Assembly: GCF_900110875.1 (NCBI RefSeq)
Contig: NZ_FOFM01000008.1
Span: forward strand, 1-64,000
DNA length: 64,000 nt
Source of the DNA: Pseudovibrio axinellae
GTDB taxonomy: Bacteria > Pseudomonadota > Alphaproteobacteria > Rhizobiales > Stappiaceae
Direction of reading: 5' to 3'
Both the position numbers and the translations under genes were made by a program. Under the pieces are notes generated by a model. The model saw only the letters and a list, made by a program, of their open reading frames with translations, made no database searches and had not been told where the DNA came from. Of the stretch, positions 56,078 to 64,000 are shown piece by piece; the stretch's first letter is position 1, and each line of letters begins with the position of its first letter.

Positions 56078-56596
56078 TTAGCTCTCACGTGTCAGGTCTT
56101 CCAAACGAAACCGGAAAATCCGGCAAATCTGGCGCACCGCCTCTTGAAATTCTTCTTGCGCAGAGTTTTTAAGGCGTACCTGAAAAGCATCCAGTATCTG
56201 GTGCTTTGTTGCCCCCTTCACCGCAAAGATGAAGGGGAAACCATAGGCAGATTTATAGGTATCGTTAAGCTGGGTAAACTGCTCGTATTCCGCATCAGTA
56301 AGCTGATCAAGACCGGCTCCGGCTTGTTCATTCACCGAGGATGCGGCCATTTTACCAACACGAGCAGCTTTGCCTGCTAAATCAGGATGTGCCCGGATAA
56401 GAGCCAGTTGCGCCGGTTCATCAGCGCTTTGCAAGGCACTGGAAAATGCATCAACCAGTGCCTGCCTCGTCTCAAACGGGGCCGAACGCTGTGCAACCAC
56501 TGCAACCCAAGGCGAGTGTTCGGCAACATCACCAAACACCTCAACAAAGGTGTCCAGCGAAAACGAATTAACGTCTTTAAGCGCGTAGGTACCCAT
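56078..56596 (-). CDS. uraD: OHCU decarboxylase (2-oxo-4-hydroxy-4-carboxy-5-ureidoimidazoline decarboxylase)
   Basis: Last step from urate to S-allantoin. 172 residues, all-helical. Conserved DVNSFSLDTFVEVFGDVAEH, the active-site region LALIRAHPDLAGKAARVG (His, Pro, Asp) and SAYGFPFIFAVKGATKHQIL. The start is one of two adjacent ATG codons (56599 or 56596) preceded by GAGGGG, which itself sits at the puuD stop codon; the second ATG has the better spacing. It starts 8 bp after puuD and is translationally linked to it. Confidence 0.93.
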   Translation of the reverse strand: MGTYALKDVNSFSLDTFVEVFGDVAEHSPWVAVVAQRSAPFETRQALVDAFSSALQSADEPAQLALIRAHPDLAGKAARVGKMAASSVNEQAGAGLDQLTDAEYEQFTQLNDTYKSAYGFPFIFAVKGATKHQILDAFQVRLKNSAQEEFQEAVRQICRIFRFRLEDLTRES

Positions 56597-56604
56597 CATT
56601 CCCC

Positions 56605-57786
56605 TCAGTGCTGTTCCAGCCAAACGCCCAAAAGCTCGCGTTCCTGCTGGGTCATCCCCGTCTCATTGCCCAGTGGCATGGCATCGGAGCGCACAGCCTG
56701 TGCAAGGATTAGGCTGCTATACTTGCGCAAATCAGCAATGCTATCTAAGTCGATATTTTTCGGTGCTTCAGTAAAGGCTTCGTTGCTTGGAGTGGCACTG
56801 TGACAAGCTGTGCAATGGGTGCGAGCAATTGCGAGCGCCTGTCCGTCAGATGCCAGTGTTAAGCCCGTTCCAAGTTTTGCAGGCTGTGTCACGATCAAAG
56901 CAACAAACAAGCTGACAGCAGCACATGGCAGCGCCCACCAGAAGTTAGCAAAATTGTCGTGTGCATCATGACGATTGATGAAATGACGAACCATCCCGCC
57001 CATAACAAGGATCAGCGCCACGACCAGAACCGGCTGGCTATGACCTGTGAGCAATGGATAGTGATTTGACACCATCATCAACAATACAGGAAGCGTCAGG
57101 TAGTTGTTGTGAACCGAACGCTGCTTGCCAATTTTGCCAAGTTCAGCGTCTGGCTCACGCCCTGCCAGCAATGCGGCTGTTATTTTCTTCTGGTTAGGAA
57201 TGATCACCACGAACACGTTGAATGCCATAAACGTGCCAATCAGCGCTCCAACATGAATAAGCACACCGCGCCCGGAAAAGACCTGAGAGTAACCATAGGT
57301 CGCGCCCAAAATAATCACCAGAAGGCATGCTGCCAATAAGGGGGTATTTTGCCCAATCGCGGACCGGCAAAGGCGATCATAAACGAGCCACCCTGCGCCT
57401 AGCGAAACAATCGAGATCGTGACGGCCTCAGATGGCAAAAGCTTCATCACCGCAGGATCAATCAGATAAACACTAGCGTTGAAATAGTACTGTACTGTCA
57501 GCAGAGCAAAGCCTGAGACCCATGTAAGGTAAGCATCCCACTTGTACCAAATCAAGTCCTTGGGCAGTTCTTTAGGAGCCACCATGTATTTTTCTACATG
57601 ATAAAAGCCGCCGCCATGGACTTCCCATGCACTGCCGAAAATACCTGCACCCTGCCCCTCACGTTTGCGTAAGGAAAGGTCAAGAGCGATAAAATAAAAC
57701 GAGGTCCCAATCCAGCCCACGCCCACAATCAAGTGAAACCAGCGGAAAAGCAGATTGAGCCATTCACTAAGGAAGGTGGCTGTCAT
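56605..57786 (-). CDS. puuD: Urate hydroxylase PuuD, membrane-bound with C-terminal cytochrome c
   Basis: Oxidises urate to 5-hydroxyisourate and passes electrons to the respiratory chain. 393 residues with about eight membrane helices (FRWFHLIVGVGWIGTSFYFI, VSGFALLTVQYYFNASVYLI, IVSLGAGWLVYDRLC) and conserved WEVHGGGFYHVEKYMVAPKE. The C-terminal domain holds a c-type heme site TACHSATP (CxxCH in THCTACH) with later Met residues as possible axial ligands (SDAMPLGNETGMTQQ). Unlike cofactor-free uricase it needs no hydrogen peroxide disposal. It lies 115 bp after the BMP gene. Confidence 0.95.
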   Translation of the reverse strand: MTATFLSEWLNLLFRWFHLIVGVGWIGTSFYFIALDLSLRKREGQGAGIFGSAWEVHGGGFYHVEKYMVAPKELPKDLIWYKWDAYLTWVSGFALLTVQYYFNASVYLIDPAVMKLLPSEAVTISIVSLGAGWLVYDRLCRSAIGQNTPLLAACLLVIILGATYGYSQVFSGRGVLIHVGALIGTFMAFNVFVVIIPNQKKITAALLAGREPDAELGKIGKQRSVHNNYLTLPVLLMMVSNHYPLLTGHSQPVLVVALILVMGGMVRHFINRHDAHDNFANFWWALPCAAVSLFVALIVTQPAKLGTGLTLASDGQALAIARTHCTACHSATPSNEAFTEAPKNIDLDSIADLRKYSSLILAQAVRSDAMPLGNETGMTQQERELLGVWLEQH

Positions 57787-57901
57787 TGTCTTGTTCTTTT
57801 AAGTTTAACTGAAATAAGCAAGCAGTGGAGCCCTCCCTCACTGCCAAAATTCTGGGAGAGCACCATAAAACGCGGCGCTCTCCGTAAACTAAGCCCGAGG
57901 C

Positions 57902-58975
57902 TTATTCTGGTAATTTATCGTCGATGCCTTTGACGTAGAAATTCATAGACAGCAGCACGCCATCTTCAGCGCTTTCGCCTTCTTTCAAGAAGACAGACCC
58001 GTCTTGTTTGGTGATTGGACCGGTGAATGGCTTCAGGTCACCAGCTTTGATCGCAGCAAGTGTCTGTGCAGCTTCATCGGCAACATCCTGCGGAATGTTT
58101 GTGAACGGTGCCATGTGGACCATGTCAACATCAAGGCCACCCCAGGTATCGCCACCCTTCCAGGTGCCGTCCATTACAGCCTGCACGCGGGAGATGTAGT
58201 AGGAAGACCAGTCATCAACAATCGCGGTCGCCTGGGTTTTTGGTGCAAACTTGATCATGTCAGATGCCTGACCAAAACCGATGATGCCACGCTCTTCAGC
58301 GACCTGCAAAGGCGCAGGTGAATCGGTGTGCTGCACCATAATGTCAACACCCTGGTCAACGAGGGCTTTTGCTGCATCAGCTTCACGGCCCGGATCGTAC
58401 CAGGAGTTCACCCAGATTGTCTTGACTTTGAAGTCTGGGTTAACGGACTGGGCACCCAGCATGAAGGAGTTGATGCCGCGCACAACTTCAGGAATTGGGA
58501 ATGAGCCAATGTAACCGGCAGTGCCGGACTTGGAGACCTTGGCTGCAATTTGACCAAGAACATAACGGCCCTGGTAAAAACGTGCACCGTAAGAGGAGAC
58601 GTTTTTCGTCTGCTTATAACCTGTCGCATGCTCAAACTTCACTTTCGGAAATTTGCGCGCAACTTTCAAGGTCGGGTTCATGTAACCAAACGAAGTTGTA
58701 AAGATCAGCTCGTGACCGGAGCGAGCAAGCCGTTCGATGGCGCGTTCTGCATCAGCGCCCTCTGGCACGCTCTCAATGTAAGTGGTTTCAATTTTCTCGC
58801 CAAAATGCTTTTCAATCGCCTGACGACCCTGGTCATGCTGGTAGGACCAGCCATGATCAGACACTGGACCAACGTAGATAAAACCGACTTTTAGCGGTTC
58901 AGCAGCAGCAGATGCACCAGCTGTAAGGCCAAGAGCAACAGCAGCAGTTGCTGCTAGTTTGAAGATAGTGCGCAT
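57902..58975 (-). CDS. BMP-family ABC transporter substrate-binding protein
   Basis: Periplasmic receptor of the adjacent ABC importer. 357 residues with a signal peptide (MRTIFKLAATAAVALGLTAG, cut near ASA-AAE). BMP/PnrA family blocks: KVGFIYVGPVSDHGWSYQHD, ELIFTTSFGYMNPTLKVARK, GRYVLGQIAAKVSKSGTAGY, NSWYDPGREADAAKALVDQG and VQHTDSPAPLQVAEERGIIG. Known members bind purine nucleosides or related ligands. Position between xdhC/ABC genes and puuD supports a purine or nucleoside ligand. It follows a hairpin that separates it from the permease genes. Confidence 0.93.
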   Translation of the reverse strand: MRTIFKLAATAAVALGLTAGASAAAEPLKVGFIYVGPVSDHGWSYQHDQGRQAIEKHFGEKIETTYIESVPEGADAERAIERLARSGHELIFTTSFGYMNPTLKVARKFPKVKFEHATGYKQTKNVSSYGARFYQGRYVLGQIAAKVSKSGTAGYIGSFPIPEVVRGINSFMLGAQSVNPDFKVKTIWVNSWYDPGREADAAKALVDQGVDIMVQHTDSPAPLQVAEERGIIGFGQASDMIKFAPKTQATAIVDDWSSYYISRVQAVMDGTWKGGDTWGGLDVDMVHMAPFTNIPQDVADEAAQTLAAIKAGDLKPFTGPITKQDGSVFLKEGESAEDGVLLSMNFYVKGIDDKLPE

Positions 58976-59349
58976 TGTGCGCTCCCCTTTATAGGTTCGT
59001 TCGTAGCCTGCTGCACAACACCCTAATCAGCACCGCAGGCCACACCTTTGACAACCAAACGAAATGAAAGTGCCAAGCAAATGCGAATAGAACAGAGTTG
59101 TAGTCTGCTCAGCGCATCTGTGCGCTCTCAAGTTGTTTTCCTGCATTGTTTTCGCTCGTATAAAATACGATCTTTTATTCGTGCGCGGGCAGGTTTCCGC
59201 AAGTCGTGCATTGGTGAACTGAATTATCTTCACCCAAAGATCTAAGTCTTTGTTATCTACTATCTCGCCTTCTCATGTATACGAAGGTCGAGTAATTAAC
59301 AATTTGATCAATGTCTACAAAGAGCACATTGGTCAAATCATGAGTATTC
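58976..59349. other. Intergenic region between permease and binding-protein genes
   Basis: 374 bp inside the purine cluster, with no supported gene. It holds a hairpin near the permease end (59303-59337) and probably a separate promoter for the abundant binding protein. Confidence 0.5.
59303..59337 (-). terminator. 12-bp hairpin right after the second permease gene
   Basis: TTTGATCAATGT (59303-59314) and ACATTGGTCAAA (59326-59337) pair over 12 bp with one G-T. It begins 12 bp past the permease stop on the minus strand and has only a weak T-rich tail. It could be a partial terminator or an mRNA-stabilising stem. Confidence 0.5.
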
Positions 59350-60279
59350 TTAGCGGTCAGGCACAAACGGCTTACCAAGACATGCAGGTGTATTCACCTT
59401 TGCAAGTGTCTTATTGCGCGAAATCATGATCAGGACGATGATCGTCGCAAGGTATGGCAGGGCTGACATGAACTGTGTCGGAAGCGCGATACCAGCAGCT
59501 TGGGCATGGAACTGCAAAATGGAAACGGCACCAAAAAGGTACGCCCCAATAAGCACACGCGCCGGACGCCAAGAGGCAAACACCACCAAGGCCAAAGCAA
59601 TCCAGCCACGGCCAGCCGTCATCCCCTCAACCCACTGCGGGGTGTAGATGAGCGAAAGGTAGGCACCAGCAAGACCGGAACAGGCCCCGCCAAACATCAC
59701 TGCCAGATAGCGCACCTTGATGACCGAGTAGCCCAGAGAGTGCGCCGAAGCATGGTTGTCTCCAACTGCGCGAATAATCAGCCCTGTTCGTGATTTGAAC
59801 AAGACAAGATAAACCGCAAGCACGAGGCCGTAGCTGGTGTAAACCAGCAGATCTTGGTTAAACAGCAGCGGACCAATGAACGGAATAGAAGACAGTACCG
59901 GAATCGCAATCGGTTCAAGGCTGATACCGGGCTGACCAATAAAGGCTTCACCAATCATACCAGAAAGCCCAAGCCCCAAAATAGTCAGTGCCAGGCCTGT
60001 CGCCACCTGATTGGCCATCAAGTTGAGCGTGAGAAAGCCAAACAGCAAACTCATGGCAATGCCAGCAGCCAAAGCGGCAATGATACCAAACGTTGGCGAG
60101 CCGGTAGCCTGCGTTGCAGCAAAGCCAATCACAGCGCCCACAATCATCATTCCCTCAACACCAAGGTTGAGAACACCAGATCGCTCCACCACAAGCTCAC
60201 CAATCGCGGCAAGTAAAAGTGGGGTTGATGCCGTGATGATGGTCAAAAGAACAGCTTCAATCATAGACAAATCAAACAT
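59350..60279 (-). CDS. ABC transporter permease, nucleoside/purine type (second permease)
   Basis: 309 residues, about eight to nine helices, branched-chain/ribose-type permease family. AAIGELVVERSGVLNLGVEGMM is the classic motif of BMP-associated permeases; GEAFIGQPGISLEPIAIPVL and RAVGDNHASAHSLGYSVIKV (EAA-like loop contacting the ATPase) follow. Its start overlaps the end of the first permease by 8 bp. Confidence 0.93.
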   Translation of the reverse strand: MFDLSMIEAVLLTIITASTPLLLAAIGELVVERSGVLNLGVEGMMIVGAVIGFAATQATGSPTFGIIAALAAGIAMSLLFGFLTLNLMANQVATGLALTILGLGLSGMIGEAFIGQPGISLEPIAIPVLSSIPFIGPLLFNQDLLVYTSYGLVLAVYLVLFKSRTGLIIRAVGDNHASAHSLGYSVIKVRYLAVMFGGACSGLAGAYLSLIYTPQWVEGMTAGRGWIALALVVFASWRPARVLIGAYLFGAVSILQFHAQAAGIALPTQFMSALPYLATIIVLIMISRNKTLAKVNTPACLGKPFVPDR

Positions 60280-61360
60280 GAGCTGTCTCCTTCAACCGCT
60301 TGGCACTGGAAACGAACTTGAACTTGTAAAGAATGAGCGTGTCACACGCGAGCACGAAGAACAGCAACATGCCCTGAAAAACGCGAGTGATTTTATCAGT
60401 CAGGCCCAAACTCACCTGCGCTGATTCACCGCCAATGTACGAAAGCCCGAGCAACAAACCGGCAAACAAGATGCCGATTGGGTTTAGCCGGCCAAGAAAC
60501 GCAACAATGATCGCTGTAAAGCCATAACCAGGAGAGATAATCGGCGTCAGCTGCTCAATGGAACCCGAAACCTCTGCCATGCCAGCAAGTCCGGCAAGAC
60601 CGCCCGAAACGAGGAAGCCAAACCAGACCACCCCATTACTGGAAAACCCGGCAAAGCGACCGGCACGCGGCGTCTCGCCCATCACTTTAATCTCAAAACC
60701 CTTGAGCGTGCGCGTAAGCATCCACCAGACCACGACCACAGCTATCACGGCAAAGATCATACCGATATGCAAACGCCCCTCACCGATCTTCGGAAGCACG
60801 TGTGCTGCATCAAAAATCCGACTTTCAGGGAAATTGAAACCGTCAGGATCGCGCCAAGGGCCGCGAACAAGAAAATCAAGGATGTATTGCGCAACGTAGA
60901 CCAGCATCAAGCTCGTCAGGATTTCGTTGGTTCCAAAGCGTACCTTGAGAAAAGCAGGTATAGCGCCCCACGCCATACCGCCCAAAATACCCATCAAGAC
61001 CATCAGGGGCAGCGCCATTGCGCCTGTATACTCGTGAAAAAGCACAGGGATCATGGAGCCGGCAAGAGCGCCCATGGTGAACTGACCTTCCGCACCAATG
61101 TTCCAGGAGTTTGAAAGAAAACAGACAGACAAGCCCACTGCAATCAAGACCAAAGGTCCAGCCTTCACCAACAGCTCTTCAATGGACCAGCTCGTGGTCA
61201 AAGGCTCAATGAAGTACGCATAAAGCGCATCAAGCGGGTTATAGCCCATGGTGGCAAACAACACCGAGCCACACACCAATGTCAGGCCAATCGCAACCAG
61301 CGGCGAAAGGAATGTCATGAGCTGAGAATGTTCAGCGCGCTTCTCAAGTTCAATGCGCAT
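60272..61360 (-). CDS. ABC transporter permease, nucleoside/purine type (first permease)
   Basis: 362 residues, about nine helices. [20 protein letters not shown] and [14 protein letters not shown] match the first permease of BMP-type importers; [20 protein letters not shown] follows, and the cytoplasmic loop is [20 protein letters not shown]. The start at 61360 ([13 protein letters not shown]) has GGGAG 6 bp upstream and overlaps the ATPase gene end by 11 bp; the frame is open 15 more codons upstream but lies inside the ATPase gene. Confidence 0.92.
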   Translation of the reverse strand: MRIELEKRAEHSQLMTFLSPLVAIGLTLVCGSVLFATMGYNPLDALYAYFIEPLTTSWSIEELLVKAGPLVLIAVGLSVCFLSNSWNIGAEGQFTMGALAGSMIPVLFHEYTGAMALPLMVLMGILGGMAWGAIPAFLKVRFGTNEILTSLMLVYVAQYILDFLVRGPWRDPDGFNFPESRIFDAAHVLPKIGEGRLHIGMIFAVIAVVVVWWMLTRTLKGFEIKVMGETPRAGRFAGFSSNGVVWFGFLVSGGLAGLAGMAEVSGSIEQLTPIISPGYGFTAIIVAFLGRLNPIGILFAGLLLGLSYIGGESAQVSLGLTDKITRVFQGMLLFFVLACDTLILYKFKFVSSAKRLKETAHV

Positions 61361-62942
61361 GGAGTTCTCCCACCTTAACATCTGATGAGGCCGCTTTGCC
61401 TTCACCCATACCCGCCATCAAGAGCCCGATCCTCTCACGGTTCATTTCAGCAGCTGGCTCAGCTGGAGAAAGCTCCCCGCGCGAAATGACGGCAATTCTA
61501 TCAGCCAATTCGTAGATTTCATCCAGATCCTGCGAGATCACAAGAACAGCAGAACCACTGCGCGCCAGATCGATAATCGCTTGTCGGATGAGAGCGGCAG
61601 CCCCTGCATCCACGCCCCAGGTCGGTTGGTTGATCACCAACACCTTGGGTGCACGGTCCAACTCGCGGCCAACGACAAACTTTTGCAGGTTGCCACCAGA
61701 AAGAGAGCGTGCCTCAGGATTGTCGTGGGACATGCGCACATCATAGGAAACCTTGATGCGCTTTTCCATTTCACCTGCAAGCTTCTGATTAAGCATTCCA
61801 TGGCGAATAAGGTCAGGGTCAGATTTATACCGAGTCAGCAAGATATTGTCGGACAACACAAACCCGGGAACAGCTCCGTGTCCCAAACGCTCTTCGGGCA
61901 CGAAAGCACTTCCCAGAAGGCGTCGGTCATTGACTTTGCGCTTACCAACAGGGACACCGCACAGCTCGACAGCATAAGCGTCTTTGACCTGTGTTTCACC
62001 GGAGATCGCATCAAACAATTCACTCTGGCCATTTGCAGCAATGCCTGCCACAGCGACAATTTCGCCACCGCGCAAATCCAGGTTGATATTCTTCAATTCA
62101 ATGCCAAATGCACCATCTGAAGGAAGCGACAGGTTGCGCAATTTCAGCATGACATCGCCCGGCGTAGCTTGCGCCGCGCCAGCATTGATATCATGCACGT
62201 CCCCGCCCACCATCAAACGGGCAAGGCTTGCAGGTGTTTCCTGTGCAGGATCGCACCCACCAACGACACGTCCATGACGCATAATCGTAGCGTCGTGGCA
62301 GATCCGCTTGACCTCCTCGAGCCGGTGGGAAATATACAAAATAGCACAGCCCTCACGCGCCAGACGCTGCAAGGTTACAAACAGCTGGTCAGCTTCTTGC
62401 GGCGTTAAAACCGAAGTTGGCTCATCCATGATGATCAGGCTGGGGTTCTGCAAAAGGCAACGTACAATTTCAATGCGCTGACGGATACCGACCGGAAGAT
62501 CTGCAACAAGAGCTGTTGGATCCAGTGGCAGGCCATACTTTTGGGAAACCTCAGTGATGCGTCTGGAAAGGGCCTCGATTTTTTCGCCTTTAGGCAAGGC
62601 CAGTGCGATATTTTCAACCACACTTAAAGCTTCAAACAGCGAGAAATGCTGAAAAACCATACCCACGCCCAGTTTTCGGGCCGCAGCAGGGTTTGATATG
62701 GAAACGGGTTTCCCCTTCCACAAGATCACTCCTGCGCCCGGTTCCAGGGCGCCGTAGAGTATTTTGACGAGCGTAGATTTACCCGCTCCATTTTCGCCAA
62801 GCAATGCATGAATTTCGCCTTGCTTGATGACAAGATCGACATCGTCATTTGCGAGAATATCACCAAATTTCTTGGTAATACCCTTCGCTTCTATGAGCGC
62901 CTCGCCCCCTGTCACCGAGCCGGGCCTCTGCTCATTTTCCAT
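61350..62942 (-). CDS. ABC transporter ATP-binding protein, double-domain sugar/nucleoside type
   Basis: 530 residues, two ABC domains. First: Walker [19 protein letters not shown], signature-like [14 protein letters not shown], Walker [16 protein letters not shown], switch [11 protein letters not shown]. Second: Walker A degenerate ([16 protein letters not shown], no GKS/T), signature [17 protein letters not shown], then [15 protein letters not shown]. The inactive second Walker A is normal for this family (RbsA/NupO-like). It powers the two permeases that follow. It starts 49 bp after xdhC. Confidence 0.94.
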   Translation of the reverse strand: MENEQRPGSVTGGEALIEAKGITKKFGDILANDDVDLVIKQGEIHALLGENGAGKSTLVKILYGALEPGAGVILWKGKPVSISNPAAARKLGVGMVFQHFSLFEALSVVENIALALPKGEKIEALSRRITEVSQKYGLPLDPTALVADLPVGIRQRIEIVRCLLQNPSLIIMDEPTSVLTPQEADQLFVTLQRLAREGCAILYISHRLEEVKRICHDATIMRHGRVVGGCDPAQETPASLARLMVGGDVHDINAGAAQATPGDVMLKLRNLSLPSDGAFGIELKNINLDLRGGEIVAVAGIAANGQSELFDAISGETQVKDAYAVELCGVPVGKRKVNDRRLLGSAFVPEERLGHGAVPGFVLSDNILLTRYKSDPDLIRHGMLNQKLAGEMEKRIKVSYDVRMSHDNPEARSLSGGNLQKFVVGRELDRAPKVLVINQPTWGVDAGAAALIRQAIIDLARSGSAVLVISQDLDEIYELADRIAVISRGELSPAEPAAEMNRERIGLLMAGMGEGKAASSDVKVGELHAH

Positions 62943-62991
62943 CGTGTTATCCGTTCCCCAACAAACTCAGATCAAACGTTCTTTTTTGAAC

Positions 62992-63975
62992 TTAAGAAGC
63001 AAAACGAAACCCTCCTTTAGCAGCGCTCATTTGCTGATCTTTCACCACCAGAAGTTGAGCAGCAATAGAAATTGCAATATCAGACGGTTTTTTGCTTCTT
63101 ATCTCAGTAATTCCGACCGGACAAACAAGCTGTTTGCTATGCGCCTCCGACAAACCGGAGTCTTTGAACCGCTTAAGTGTTCGCGCACGCTTTGTTGCAC
63201 TGCCTATCAAACCAATATATGCCATATCGGTTCTGCGAACCGCCGCATCTACTATAGCATGATCACGTTTGTGATCATGGGTCATGACAAGGATATAGTT
63301 TCCCGGTTCGAGGTTCTTAACGATAACTTGCGGCTCATGTAGATGAATGCAGCGAATATTGGAAGGCACATATTCTGGAAATATCTCACGCCTTTCATCA
63401 ATCCAACTGACCTGAAAGCCCAAAGGTGCCAATACATGCACCAAAGCCTTCCCAACATGGCCTGCACCAAACAGATACAGATGAGGTCTGTCTTGCCCGA
63501 ACCTCTCAGTCAGTTTGCCTTGATTTAAAACAATTTCTGCTGAGTTTGGATCACACATTGCAGGTGATAACACCTGTCTTTCAAGTGACTTTGAGCTGCA
63601 AATATTTGCAATTGTTGAAAAATTTCCCAGCACTTCTTGCGCGGAAAAATCTTGTGCACGACCTCGATAATTAAGATCAAATTGTTCCAAAGCGACCTGA
63701 ACACGTCCACCACAACACTGCCCAAGGTCCGGTCCAAGCGCATAGGACTGGCTCACGAAAGCAGTTTGCCCACGCTTCATCATTGAAACAGCTTCATGCA
63801 GGAGGTCATATTCCAATCGCCCGCCGCCAATGGTTCCCTTAAAGGACATATCGGGACGAACGACCATGCGCGCGCCCGCTTCGCGCGGAGAGGATCCGGC
63901 AACATCTAAAATACTCACCAGAACGCATCGTCCGGCAGCATCCAGAGCAGACAAGACCTCGCTCCACACCAACAT
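62992..63975 (-). CDS. xdhC: Xanthine dehydrogenase accessory protein XdhC
   Basis: Binds and sulfurates molybdenum cofactor and hands it to the XdhB subunit. 327 residues. N-terminal XdhC/CoxI domain: LVSILDVAGSSPREAGARMV, GTIGGGRLEYDLLHEA and LGQCCGGRVQVALEQF. C-terminal Rossmann domain: LYLFGAGHVGKALVHVLAPL, VSWIDERREIFP, VMTHDHKRDHAIVDAAV and GLIGSATKRARTLKRF. The ATG overlaps the stop codon of the gene upstream, so the two are coupled. First complete gene of the purine cluster in this window. Confidence 0.95.
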   Translation of the reverse strand: MLVWSEVLSALDAAGRCVLVSILDVAGSSPREAGARMVVRPDMSFKGTIGGGRLEYDLLHEAVSMMKRGQTAFVSQSYALGPDLGQCCGGRVQVALEQFDLNYRGRAQDFSAQEVLGNFSTIANICSSKSLERQVLSPAMCDPNSAEIVLNQGKLTERFGQDRPHLYLFGAGHVGKALVHVLAPLGFQVSWIDERREIFPEYVPSNIRCIHLHEPQVIVKNLEPGNYILVMTHDHKRDHAIVDAAVRRTDMAYIGLIGSATKRARTLKRFKDSGLSEAHSKQLVCPVGITEIRSKKPSDIAISIAAQLLVVKDQQMSAAKGGFRFAS

Positions 63976-64000
63976 CAGTCCACCTCGCCGCGCTTGATCG
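63975..64000 (-). CDS. 3' end of an upstream gene, probably xdhB
   Basis: The minus strand from the window edge reads IKRGEVD followed by TGA at 63977-63975, overlapping the xdhC ATG by one base. Only seven codons are visible. By position directly before xdhC, the large molybdopterin subunit of xanthine dehydrogenase is the likely identity; the fragment itself is too short to prove it. Confidence 0.45.

Overview
The window reads as chromosomal DNA of a marine-type alphaproteobacterium, most like the Stappiaceae/Rhizobiales side and possibly Pseudovibrio. The markers are a SUF operon headed by an IscS-type desulfurase and preceded by an Irr-like box, a B12-dependent ribonucleotide reductase behind paired NrdR-like boxes, mitochondrial-type complex I accessory subunits (NDUFS4- and NDUFA12-like), an ExoR-like Sel1 protein, a PuuD urate oxidase with a cytochrome c tail, and a TAXI-TRAP transporter. 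The genus is inference; no rRNA is present.

Layout. 1-1.12 kb: the decayed right end of a Tn7-like transposon sits at the classical attTn7 site behind glmS. Its tnsA carries a stop codon and is cut by an IS5-family (IS903-group) element that is itself frameshifted. 1.14-4.5 kb: glmS and glmU (UDP-GlcNAc synthesis). 4.7-8.2 kb: a SPOR-like membrane protein, an EamA permease, CcdA and a UspA protein. 8.3-12 kb: TAXI-TRAP permease and binding protein. 12-16.2 kb: gene-poor, with tRNA-Lys and one orphan gene. 16.2-19.2 kb: an acetolactate synthase-like enzyme translationally coupled to an aldehyde dehydrogenase. 19.3-23.5 kb: an AT-rich island with a radical SAM protein, a separate SPASM-methyltransferase fusion, a broken IS6 transposase, an integrase fragment and tRNA-Arg. 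This is the best candidate for an undescribed system. 23.5-33.2 kb: NDUFS4-like subunit, PiT phosphate transporter, three tandem tRNA-Pro, ExoR-like protein, parE, rhlE and a diguanylate cyclase. 33.4-42.5 kb: tfoX-like, tenA and the suf operon, with a divergent alpha/beta hydrolase. 42.6-48.2 kb: NDUFA12-like subunit, a pseudo-receiver protein and nrdJ. 48.2-54.7 kb: a serralysin-like RTX protease and a small secreted partner, flanked by more than 1 kb of gene-poor DNA on each side. 54.7-64 kb: a minus-strand purine catabolism and uptake cluster: (xdhB end)-xdhC-ABC transporter-puuD-uraD-M20 hydrolase.

How it fits together. The last cluster appears to import purines or nucleosides (BMP binding protein, two permeases, double ATPase), support xanthine dehydrogenase (XdhC), oxidise urate (PuuD) and decarboxylate OHCU (UraD); no hiuH lies between the genes. 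The suf operon supplies Fe-S clusters to complex I, the radical SAM protein and xanthine dehydrogenase. Several stretches (12.9-14.5, 48.3-49.5 and 53.4-54.7 kb) hold no gene I can support and look like decayed DNA.
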